Source: Pseudomonas palleroniana (GTDB lineage: Bacteria; Pseudomonadota; Gammaproteobacteria; Pseudomonadales; Pseudomonadaceae). From it: 64,000 nucleotides of DNA. The first letter of the stretch is position 1; each line of letters begins with the position of its first letter. The notes beneath the pieces were generated by a model. That model searched no databases. It was not told the origin of the DNA and saw only the letters and a list, made by a program, of their open reading frames with translations. The stretch covers positions 62,001-126,000 of the forward strand of contig NZ_PYWX01000032.1 of the NCBI RefSeq assembly GCF_003031675.1, read 5' to 3'. This document shows, in pieces, positions 44,236 to 54,300 of this stretch. The position numbers and the translations under genes are program-made.

Positions 44236-45186
44236 TCAGAGATCGAGCACCAGGATTGGGGTTTTCGAGCGCGAGCAGCACGGCGTGAATTGATCATTAA
44301 GCGCCTGTTCCTGCTCGGTGAGGAACAGATCACGGTGCTCTGGTACGCCGTCCAGCACGCGAGTCAGGCAGGTGCCGCACACCCCCTGTTCACACGACAC
44401 GGCAATCGTGATGCCGTGGCTCTCCAGCACCTGCACCACACTCTGGTCGACCGGTATCTCAAAGACCTTGCCAGAGCTGCCGATTTGCACCGAAAACCGC
44501 CCATCGAGGCGGCTGTCCACCGGCGCCGCCGAGAAGTATTCGCGATGCAGGCAACTGTCCTGCCAGCCCAGCGCACGGGCACTGTCGAGCACATGCTGCA
44601 TGAACCCGCCCGGGCCGCACACATACAGGTGGACGTCGTCTGCGGGGGCCGCCAGCACCTGGCCAATATCCAGGGCCGTGTCGGGCTGTTCGTCAAAATG
44701 CAGGAACACCCGCTCGGCAAACGGCGACGTCTTAAGGCGCTGCACAAACGCTGCGCGTTCGCTGGCACGGGCGCAGTAATGCAATTCGAAGTCGGCACCC
44801 GCCTGGGCGAGGTGTTCGGCCATGCACAGGATCGGGGTGATACCGATACCCCCGGCAAACAACACACTGCGTCGAGCGTCGTGCACCAGGGGGAACAGGT
44901 TGCGCGGTACGCTGATGCTCAGGCGGGCGCCTGGTTGCAGCTGTTCGTGCAGGCTGCGCGAACCGCCTCGTGAGGCAGGGTCCTTGAGCACGCCGATCAG
45001 GTAGCGATGACGTTCTTCAGGGTGATTGCACAACGAGTATTGACGGATCAGCCCGTCCGGCAAGTGCACATCAATGTGCGCGCCGGCACTGAACGCCGGC
45101 AATGGGTTGCCATCGACACTGGCCAGTTCAAAGCTGCAAATGTCCTGGGCTTCATTGTTACGCGATACCACCACCACATCGATCAT
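44236..45186 (-). CDS. vanB: Vanillate O-demethylase reductase component
   Basis: A 316-residue Rieske-oxygenase reductase (class IA): an N-terminal FMN-binding barrel (RQYSLCNHPEE), an NAD-binding domain (LFAGGIGITPILCMAEHL, LYVCGPGGFMQHVLD) and a C-terminal plant-type [2Fe-2S] domain with cysteines in SCEQGVCGTCLTRVLDG plus a downstream Cys in PCCSRS. It passes electrons from NADH to VanA. The gene follows vanA by 27 bp on the same strand, the usual vanAB order. Confidence 0.95.
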   Translation of the reverse strand: MIDVVVVSRNNEAQDICSFELASVDGNPLPAFSAGAHIDVHLPDGLIRQYSLCNHPEERHRYLIGVLKDPASRGGSRSLHEQLQPGARLSISVPRNLFPLVHDARRSVLFAGGIGITPILCMAEHLAQAGADFELHYCARASERAAFVQRLKTSPFAERVFLHFDEQPDTALDIGQVLAAPADDVHLYVCGPGGFMQHVLDSARALGWQDSCLHREYFSAAPVDSRLDGRFSVQIGSSGKVFEIPVDQSVVQVLESHGITIAVSCEQGVCGTCLTRVLDGVPEHRDLFLTEQEQALNDQFTPCCSRSKTPILVLDL

Positions 45187-45213
45187 GTTCAGTCCTTCCT
45201 GCGTTGGGGTTAT

Positions 45214-46275
45214 TCAGGCGGTGGTTGTGTTGATCAGGTGAGGTTCGACCGTGCGTTCCCTGGCAATCAGGCGTTCGAGGATTTTGCGTGACTGCACGCC
45301 GCCGGCGTCGATATTCAGCTTGAGCAAATTGCGCGTCGGGTGGGCAAGCAGGTTCTGTTGCTGGCGTTCGAGCATCTCCAGGTCTTCGCTGAAAATCTTG
45401 CCCTGGCCTTCGCGGATGCTCGCGGTCAGTGCCTCATCGTCGGGCTTGAAGTTGCGTGCCATGCCCCAGAAGTACCAGATCGAGGTGTCGGTCTGCGGGG
45501 TGATGAAGTCCACCACAATGCTCGCCGCCTTGTGCTCGGCGGCCGCGTGGTAGCCGCCTTTGCCGGCATGGGCCACGCCAACTTCGATCAATACATGGCT
45601 GGGCGGGGTGAAGCGGCAGATCTGCCAACGGTCCACGGGCACATCATCGGCGAGGTTGTTGCCGCGCAGGGCCATGCGCCAGAACGGCGGGGCCATGATG
45701 TTTTCCATGTGCCGGGCGGTGATGACTTCGTCGCCTTCAACGCTGGTCACGGGCGCTGCTTCGTCGATTTCCTTCTGGCCGATACTGGAGGCATGCACGT
45801 AGGTTTCGTGGGTCAGGTCCATCAGGTTGTCGATCATCAGGCGGTAGTCACACTGGATCTCGAACAACCCGCCGCCATAGGCCCATTCATCACTCACGGC
45901 CCATTCCAGATGTGGGATCAGCGCGGGATCGGCCAGGGCCTGATCGCCCGGCCAGACCCAGATGAAACCGTAGCGCTCGACGGCCGCAAACGTCTTGTTG
46001 CAGGGAAACCCGCGTACGCGCTGCCCCGGCATTTCCACAGTCTTGCCATCACTGCCCATCACCAGGCCGTGATAGCCGCAGACGAGGTTGCCGTTCTCGA
46101 CATACCCCAGCGAAAGCGGGGCCCCGCGATGCGGGCAGAAATCCTCGACCGCTATTACGGCGCCATCCAGGCCACGATAAAACACCATTTTTTCGCCGCA
46201 GATCTGACGACCCAAAGGCTTTTGCGCAATTTCATCAGGGGTGCAGGCGACGTACCAAGTGTTCTTGGGGTACAT
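45214..46275 (-). CDS. vanA: Vanillate O-demethylase oxygenase component
   Basis: A 353-residue Rieske non-haem iron oxygenase. The Rieske cluster ligands are Cys47-His49 (FCPHRGAP) and Cys66-His69 (LVCGYHG). The mononuclear iron site is the His156/His161 pair in NLMDLTHETYVH, with a downstream Asp. It oxidatively demethylates vanillate to protocatechuate plus formaldehyde, the last step of this pathway before ring cleavage. The first gene of vanAB; its upstream region carries two perfect inverted repeats fitting VanR. Confidence 0.96.
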   Translation of the reverse strand: MYPKNTWYVACTPDEIAQKPLGRQICGEKMVFYRGLDGAVIAVEDFCPHRGAPLSLGYVENGNLVCGYHGLVMGSDGKTVEMPGQRVRGFPCNKTFAAVERYGFIWVWPGDQALADPALIPHLEWAVSDEWAYGGGLFEIQCDYRLMIDNLMDLTHETYVHASSIGQKEIDEAAPVTSVEGDEVITARHMENIMAPPFWRMALRGNNLADDVPVDRWQICRFTPPSHVLIEVGVAHAGKGGYHAAAEHKAASIVVDFITPQTDTSIWYFWGMARNFKPDDEALTASIREGQGKIFSEDLEMLERQQQNLLAHPTRNLLKLNIDAGGVQSRKILERLIARERTVEPHLINTTTA

Positions 46276-46304
46276 GATGAATCTCCAGGCGACGCGTTAT
46301 TTTT

Positions 46305-46324
46305 ATTTAATGGATCCATTAAAT
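46305..46324. promoter_or_regulatory. VanR operator 1
   Basis: ATTTAATGGATCCATTAAAT is a perfect 20-bp palindrome 30 bp upstream of vanA. Its core ATGGATCCAT resembles the ATTGGATCCAAT operator I recall for VanR in Caulobacter. Confidence 0.8.
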
Positions 46325-46395
46325 GAGCGGAAGGCTGGATAGGTCAACGATATCACCTTTATATATCGGGCGATTATCGGTCAATTGGGCTCTAG

Positions 46396-46411
46396 TGGAT
46401 CCAATGATCCA
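46396..46411. promoter_or_regulatory. VanR operator 2
   Basis: TGGATCCAATGATCCA is an inverted repeat (TGGATC / GATCCA, 4-bp spacer) sharing the GGATCC core of operator 1, about 90 bp further upstream. The two could be bridged by VanR dimers. Confidence 0.65.
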
Positions 46412-46474
46412 TTCTTTAAAAGGACTCAAGGACGGGCAGGGGATCTGTGGCCGTGAAGCGGGGATGTACATTTA

Positions 46475-46504
46475 ATTGACGCCACTATATCGCCACCCTA
46501 TTAT
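46475..46504 (+). promoter_or_regulatory. Sigma-70 promoter of the two-partner secretion operon
   Basis: TTGACG (46475-46480) and TATTAT (46499-46504) are 18 bp apart and lie 45 bp before the transporter start, with a GAGGGA ribosome site at 46535-46540. No operator was recognised. Confidence 0.6.
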
Positions 46505-46548
46505 CGCCGCCGAATGATGGCACTGAGCCATGTAGAGGGATCTAATCG

Positions 46549-48270
46549 ATGTGGCGTTTTGCACGCCGGACCAGGCTCAGCCTGCTGTCCGCTTTTTTTT
46601 GCCTGGGCGCGGGCGGGTGGGCGCAAGCCGCCACACAGCAGGCTGCTCCAGGTATCACCGACCTGATTCGTGATCGCCAGGACCGCCTGCTCGAAGAGCA
46701 GCAGCGGCGGCTTGAGGATCTCAAGGAATTGCCGGGTAAATCCGCGACGCCTACGACGCCCACAGGGCCTGCCGACACTCGTTGCTTCCCGATCAAAGCC
46801 ATTGAGCTCTCCGGCGCTGAAGCGTTGTCCGAAGGCGAACGCAACCGCCTGATCAAGCCTTACATCGACCAATGCCTCGGCGTACCACAGCTTAACGAGG
46901 TGCTCAAAGTCATCACTGACCGCTACCTGGCCAAAGGCCTGGTGACCAGTCGCGCCTACCTGCCGCAGCAAGATCTCTCCAGCGGGCACCTCAAGATCCA
47001 GGTGGTCGAAGGCAAATTGGAAAGCTTGAAGGGCGCTGAAGGCAGTGGCATCACCGACCGCCAACTGGCGATGAGTTTTCCCGGCAAGCAGGGCGAATTG
47101 CTCAACCTGCGCGAAGTCGAGCAGATGGTCGACCAGCTCAACCGTTTGCCCTCGAACCAGGCGCAGATGGAACTGGCGCCGGGCAAGGCGGTGGGCGGTA
47201 GCGATGTGTTGGTCAAAAACACCCCGCAGAAGCCGTGGCGCGTGGGCCTGTCGCGCCACAACGGCGGCCAGCGCAGTACCGGCGAGCAGCAGTGGGGCGC
47301 GAGCCTGGATTGGGACAATCCATTGGGCCTGGCTGACCAACTGTCGTTGCGCGGCGGGCACGATGCCGTCAGCGACCACCAGAAAACCTCGCGCAATTCG
47401 ATGCTCAACTACAGCTTGCCGTTCGGCTGGTGGAACCTCACCTACAGCTACACCGAGAGCGAATACCGCTCCCGGGCCGAGGCGAACAACTTCACGTTCA
47501 AGCAGACCGGCGACAGCCAGAACCACCAATTGCGCCTGGAGCGTGTGATCCACCGCGATGCCCTCAGCAAAACCTCCCTGAGCACCGGCGTGGCCTACCT
47601 GCGCACGAACAACTTCATTGAAGACAGCAAGCTCGCCGTGAGCAGCAACCGTCTCAGTGAAGCCCAGTTCGGCATCAACCACGGGCGACGTATCGGTGAG
47701 TCGTTTCTCAACATCGACCTGGGCATGCAAGACGGCATTGGTGCATTCGATGCCCAGGCCAATCATCATCCAAAACCCGGCCAGGCCGATGCGCGCTATC
47801 GCAAATACACCGCCACGCTGAGCTACCTGTATCCCTTCAAGTTGTGGGGCGAGTCATTGAGTTTCAGCAGCCTGATGACCGGCCAGCACAGCGAAGACGT
47901 GCTGTTCAGCCCACAGCGCATGAGCCTGGGCGGGCAGTCGTCGATTCGCGGCTACAAAGACCAGATGCTCGCCGGCGACAGTGGCGGTTACTGGCGCAAC
48001 GACCTGCGCTGGAGCCGCCCGGTGACCTGGGCCTGGCTGCAGCCGGTGCTCAGTGAGTACGGCACCAGCCTGGGTTACGACCAGGGCGTGATCAGCCGCG
48101 ACCGCTACAACGCCGAGCAGCATGGGCGCATGAGCAGTAACTCGGTGGAGCTGTTTGCCCGAGGCAAGAACGTCGCCGCCAGCGTGACCTTTGCCCACTC
48201 TCTGGAACGACCGGCCGCTATCACTGAGCGTGAAGCGCCGATCTATTTCCGACTGGATTTCTTTCTTTAA
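46549..48270 (+). CDS. Two-partner secretion outer-membrane transporter (CdiB/ShlB/FhaC family)
   Basis: A 573-residue TpsB transporter. A signal peptide (ending WAQAA) is followed by an N-terminal helix rich in Glu and Arg (LIRDRQDRLLEEQQRRLEDLKEL) that can plug the pore. Two POTRA domains follow (about 75-235; CFPIKAIELSGAE and LKIQVVEGKLESL). The C-terminal 16-strand barrel has the loop-6 motif SLGGQSSIRGYKD and ends in Phe-Leu (YFRLDFFL). It recognises and exports the giant exoprotein encoded 33 bp downstream. A single-Cys pair in the first POTRA (RCFP, QCLG) is a normal family feature. Confidence 0.95.
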   Translation: MWRFARRTRLSLLSAFFCLGAGGWAQAATQQAAPGITDLIRDRQDRLLEEQQRRLEDLKELPGKSATPTTPTGPADTRCFPIKAIELSGAEALSEGERNRLIKPYIDQCLGVPQLNEVLKVITDRYLAKGLVTSRAYLPQQDLSSGHLKIQVVEGKLESLKGAEGSGITDRQLAMSFPGKQGELLNLREVEQMVDQLNRLPSNQAQMELAPGKAVGGSDVLVKNTPQKPWRVGLSRHNGGQRSTGEQQWGASLDWDNPLGLADQLSLRGGHDAVSDHQKTSRNSMLNYSLPFGWWNLTYSYTESEYRSRAEANNFTFKQTGDSQNHQLRLERVIHRDALSKTSLSTGVAYLRTNNFIEDSKLAVSSNRLSEAQFGINHGRRIGESFLNIDLGMQDGIGAFDAQANHHPKPGQADARYRKYTATLSYLYPFKLWGESLSFSSLMTGQHSEDVLFSPQRMSLGGQSSIRGYKDQMLAGDSGGYWRNDLRWSRPVTWAWLQPVLSEYGTSLGYDQGVISRDRYNAEQHGRMSSNSVELFARGKNVAASVTFAHSLERPAAITEREAPIYFRLDFFL

Positions 48271-48303
48271 ATTTTTGACCGCCTTCGGGCAACGAGACAT
48301 GAC

Positions 48304-51300
48304 ATGGACGTTCGTCAGTTCGCCTTCCTCGCGCGCCAGCCTTCTGCTGCCGTAAAAAGCCGTACCCACTTCCTGGGGCTGCCTAAACGAGGGTTGGCGT
48401 TGATCCTGGCCAACGCCATGTTCTGGCAACCGCTGCTGGCTCAGGCGGACGGTATCGTGGTCAGTGCGCCGGGCACCACGCTCGCGCAAGCGGGCAATGG
48501 CGTGCCGATCGTCAACATTGCCGCCCCCAACGCCAACGGCCTGTCGCACAACCAGTTTCATGACTACAACGTCGGTGCCAACGGGGTGATCCTCAACAAC
48601 GCCACCGACCGCACCCAGTCCACCCAGTTGGGTGGCATCATCGTCGGCAACCCGAATTTCCACGGCAGCGCCGCCAACGTCATCCTCAATGAGGTCAACG
48701 GCGGCAGCCCCAGCCAGCTGCGCGGTTACACTGAAGTGGCGGGGCAGTCGGCCCATGTGATTGTCGCCAACCCCTACGGCATCAGCTGCAATGGCTGCGG
48801 TTTCATCAACACCCCGCAAGCCACGCTGACCACCGGCAAGGCCGTGATCGAAAACGGCCAGATCAACCGCTATCAGGTTGACCAAGGCACTGTTGCCATC
48901 GATGGCGCCGGCCTGAATGCGAGCAATGTCGATCAGTTCGAAATCATCACCCGCGCCACCACGATCAATGCGCAGATCCAGGCGAAAAAACTCACCATCG
49001 TCGCCGGTCGCAATGACGTTGATGCACGCACCCTGAATGCCAGCGTGCGCGCTGCGGATGGCAGCCAGGCACCGGACCTGGCCATCGACTCGTCGGCGCT
49101 GGGTGGGATGTATGTCGGCGCGGTCAAGCTGATCGGCACCGAGGCCGGTGTCGGCGTGCGGTTGTCGGGTGACATGGTGGCCGGTGGCGATATTCGGATT
49201 GACGCCGCAGGCAATGTGATCATGGGGCAGACCTCGGCCGGTACGGCGCTGGCGGTCAATGCGGCCAGTGTGCAAGCCAAGGGCGCAGTGTATGCCGGTA
49301 CCGATTTGTCGGTGAAAACCCAAGGCGCACTGACCAACCAACAAACCCTGGCCGCCAAGGACAGCCTCACGCTGGACGCGGGCGGGCGATTGACCAACAG
49401 CGGGATTATCGAAGCCGGCGTCAACCCCGACAACAGCCGCAATGCCCAGGGTGATGTGCGCCTGACAGCCCAAGGCATCGATAATACCGGCAAGACCATC
49501 ATTGCCAGTCGCGACCTCAGCCTCGATACCGGCGAGCTCATCAACCAAGGCGGCACCCTGAGCGCTCAGCGCAATGCGCAGTTGAGCGCCACGAGCCTGG
49601 ACAACCAGAACCAGGGCCGAATCTTGAGCGCCGGCAGCCTCGGCGTGAACGCGGGGCAGTTGCTCAACAGCCAGGGCGGCCTGTTGACCAGCAGCGCAGC
49701 ACTGACGGCAACGGTCGGCCAGTTGATCAACCGCAATGGCGAACTGTCGAGCCTTGGCCAGGCCAGCTTGCAGGTGGCGATGCTGGATAACGTGGCAGGC
49801 CTGGTGTCGGCCGGGCAAACCTTGAACTTGAATGCCAGTTCCGCCATCAACAACCAGGCCGGGCGGATCGCTGCGCACCAGGCCGTGCAGTTGAATGCCG
49901 CTTCCCTGGACAACAGCCAACAAGGATCGCTGACCAGCCAAGGCACGCTCGCTGTTGAACTCAGTGGCAGCCTGGCCAACCAACAACAGGGTCGCATCGA
50001 GTCCAGCGGCAACGCGACAGTCAAGGTCGGTGCGCTGGATAACCAGCAGGGTGGGGCGCTCACCAGCGGCCAGGCCCTGGACCTGACGGCGGGTGCGGTG
50101 AATAACAGCGGCGCTGGTCGGATCGCCAGCGCTCAAGGCTTGAACGCGAATCTCGGCAGCCTCGATCAACACGACGGCGGGCGTTTATACAGCAACACCG
50201 ACTTGAGCCTGAACCTCAACCAGGGTCACCTGGACAACCGCAACGGGCTGATCAACGCCGCTGGGCAGTTGACCCTTGGCAACCTCGACAGCGTGGATAA
50301 CCGCCAAGGTGAGATTTCCAGTGCGCGGGCGTTTACCGTCGCCGCACGCACGGTCGATAACGCGGCCGGCAAGCTGCTCAGCGACCAGGGGCTGACCCTG
50401 CAAATTGCCCAGGTCTTGAATAACGGTGCGGGGCTGATTGCGGCCGCCGGCCTGCAAATCGATGCCGCCGACCTGGTCAATGACCTGAACGGCAGCCTGA
50501 ACAGTCGCGCTGCGCTGAACGCTCGGGTCACGGGGATGCTGGATAACCGTGGCGGCAGCGTCAGCGCTGTCGGTGCGAGCCAGGTCAATGTGGGCAGCTT
50601 GAACAACGGCGGCGGCAAGGTCTTGAGCGAGCAGTCGCTGATGCTGGCCGTTGCCCAGGCGTTGAATAACGCTGCAGGCCGGGTGAGCGCCGCATCGTTG
50701 CAGGTACACGCCGGCAATCTCGACAACAGCGGCGGTCATCTGGTGGCGCAGAACGGCCTGACCCAGGACGTCGACGCCACACTGCTCAACCGCAATGGCG
50801 AAATCCTGGGCCGCGATGTGCGGCTGACGGCGGGCGTACTGGACAACGCCCAAGGTCGGATACAGGGCGACACTCTGCTGAAGATCAACAGCGGCGACCT
50901 GAGCAATCGCAATGGCACCCTGGCAAGCAGCCAGACCCTGCAACTCACTGCGGCCAGCCTCGACAACACCCTTGGCAAGCTCACCAGCAATGCCGCGTTG
51001 ACCGCCGCCATAGCCGGTCACCTGCTTAACCAGAGCGGGTTGTTCAGCGCGGGCACCGACCTGCAACTGAGCAACACTGACCTGAACAACCAGGGCGGCC
51101 AGCTCAGCGCCGGCGGCGCCCTGCAATTGCGCACCGGGTTGCTGGATAACAGCAGCGGCGGGCGCATCAACGGCCAGCGCCTCAGCGCGAATGTGACCGG
51201 CCTGGACCAGCACAACGACGGTCGTCTCTACAGCCAGGGCGACTTGAGCCTGGACCTCAATCGCGGCTACCTGAACAACCAGGGTGGGTTGATCAACGCT

Positions 51301-54300
51301 CCGGGGTCGCTGCTGTTGAATAACCTCAACAACGTCGACAACCAGGGCGGGGAAATTTCCAGCGCCACCGGCTTCAGCCTGCAAGCGGACAGCCTGGATA
51401 ACACCCTGGGCAAGGTCTTGAGCGAACAGGCCCTGACCGTGCGTATCGCCCGTGCGCTGGCGAACGCCAAAGGCCTGGTGTCGGCCACAAGCCTCGACGC
51501 CCGAGCTGGGAGCTTGAGCAATCAGGGCGGTAAATTGACTGCGCGTACCGCGTTGAACCTCGGCGTCGATGGGCTGTTGGATAACCGCAGCGGCGAGTTG
51601 CTGGCCAATGACCTGGCGTTGACCGCCGGTTCACTCGACAACAGCGCAGGGCGCGCCCAAGGCGATCGCAGTGTGGCCCTCAGCAGCGCTGCCCTGATCA
51701 ACCAGCACGGCACCTTGGCGGCCGGCGAGACCTTCACCCTCAATGCCGCCAGCCTGGATAACAGCGAAGGCACGCTGACCAGCGACGGCGCCCTGACCGC
51801 CGTGATCGCCGGGCAGTTGCTCAACCAGGCTGGCTTGCTGGCTTCCACCGGTAACCTACGCCTGAACCTGGGCAGTCTGGATAATCAACGCCAGGGACGC
51901 ATCAGCAGCAAAGCCGACCTGACCCTCGCCGGCACCACGCTCGATAACCGCAACGGCAACCTCGCAGCGGTCGGCGTCTTGAAAATCAACGCGGCCAGCC
52001 TGGATAACCGCCAGGGCAGCGTGTATGCCAACCAGAATCTCGACCTGGCGTTGGACGGTGCCCTGAACAACAGCCAGCAGGGACGCTTGCGTGGTGATGC
52101 CCAATTGAGCCTGAAGGCAGGCCAGGTGGATAACAGCGACGGTGGGCGCGTCAGCGGTGGGCAGTCGCTCAGCGCCAGCGTGACGGGGTTGGACCAGCAC
52201 AACGATGGTCGCCTGTTCGGCCAGGGCGACGTCAGCCTGGATCTCAATCGTGGCCATCTGAACAATCAGGGCGGCGCCATCACCGCACCGGGTCAATTGC
52301 GGCTGAGCAATCTCAACAGCGTGGCCAACCAGGGCGGGGAAATCTCCAGTAGCCGGGCGTTTACCCTGGCGGCCGATACGCTGGATAACCGCAACGCCAA
52401 AGTCCTCAGTGAACAGGCGCTGACCCTGCGAATTGCGCGCGCCCTGGACAACACCCTGGGCCTGCTGTCCGCCCAGGCGCTGGACCTGCGCGCCGGCAGC
52501 CTGGACAACCTCGGCGGCACACTCAGTGCGACTGACGGCCTGGCGGTGCAGGTCGAGGCTGCGCTGGACAACCGCAACGGTAAACTGTTGGCGCGCACCG
52601 CCTCGGTCAATACCGGCTCCCTGGATAACCGCGAGGGCTTGCTCCAGGGCGATGCCACGCTGAACCTCACCAGCCTTGGTGCCCTGGATAACCGTCAGGG
52701 CCTGGTGTTTGGCGCCCAGGCGCTGGACATCACGGCGGCCAGTCTGGATAACAGCAGCGGCAAACTCTATTCCAAGCAACAACTGGCCGTGTCGGCCAAG
52801 GGCGCGTTGGGCAACGCTCAAGGCACGCTCAACAGCGATGGCACCCTGGTGCTCACGGCCGGGCCGGTAGACAACAGTGCCGGCGGGCGCATCACCAGCC
52901 AGCAGCAACTCACGGCCTCCGTCACGGGGCTCGACCAACACAACGATGGCCGCCTCTACAGCCAGGCGGGTGTGAGCCTGGACCTCAACCACGGCTACCT
53001 GAACAACCAGGGTGGGTTGATTCATGCCCCGGGTGCGCTGCTGCTGAACAACCTGGCCAGCGTGGATAACCAGGGCGGCGAAATCTCCAGCACCCAGGCG
53101 CTGAGGTTCAGCGCCGAGAGCCTGGATAACCGCGCCGGCAAGTTGCTCAGCGAACAAGGGTTGATCGTGCGCATTGCCAAGGCCCTGGACAATACCAAGG
53201 GCCTGGTTTCCGCCACTGGCCTGGACTTGCGCGCTGATCGCCTGGTGAATGCCGAGGGCTCGCTCAAGGTCCGCGACAACCTGACGGCGCAGGTCGACAC
53301 GGCACTCGACAACCGCCAGGGCGAAATCCTCGGCGCAAGTACCACCCTCACGGGGGCGTCGCTGGACAACAGCCAGGGGCTGATCCAGGGCGACAACCGG
53401 CTCACCCTTGAGCACTCGGGCGCGGTAGCCAACCGCAACGGCCGCCTTGTCACGGGCCAGGTCTTGAACCTGAGCGCCGGCAGCCTCGACAACACCCAGG
53501 GCAAACTGACCAGCGACGGTGTCCTGAATGCGTTGATCAGCGGTCAGTTGCTCAACCAGGCGGGGCTGTTGGCCGCCACTACCCAGCTGCAATTGACGGC
53601 TGCCAGCCTGGATAACCAGGCCAAAGGCCGTATTACCGGCAAAAACCATCTGAACCTGAGCGTCGGCCAATTCGACAACCGTGGCGGCAGCGTCGCGGCG
53701 GTGGGGCAATTGCAGGTCAACGGCACCACGCTGGATAACCGTGACGGCGGCTTGCTCAACTCAGGCCAGGCCATGACCCTGGCGGTGGACACGCTGGATA
53801 ACCGCGCCGGGGAAGTCTCCAGCGTCACCGACCTGACGCTCACCGGCCAGCAGTTCGACAACAGCGCCGGCGGGCGCCTGCTGGCCAACGGCGACATGCA
53901 GTTGACCCTGCAGCGCTTGAACAACCAGCTCAAGGGCATCATCTCCGGGCAGCAGTCGCTCCACCTGAACGCTGCGCAATGGGACAACAGCGCCCAGGGC
54001 AGCCTGTACGCCAGGCGCAGCCTCGGCATCACCTTGAGCGATCACCTGAATAACCAACAAGGTGCGTTGCGCAGCGATGGCGACCTGAACCTGCGTGCGG
54101 CCAGCCTGGCCAATGACAACGGGCGCATCAGCAGCGCCGCACCGCTGGTACTGACCACCTGGGGCGCGATCAGCAACCAGAAAGGTGAGTTGCTCAGCGC
54201 GGTCGCCTTGACCTTGGCCAGCGCCAGCCTCGACAACCTGGGCGGGAAAATCATCGGTGACGGGGCCGTGCAGGTCACCACCGGCGCTTTCAACAACCAG

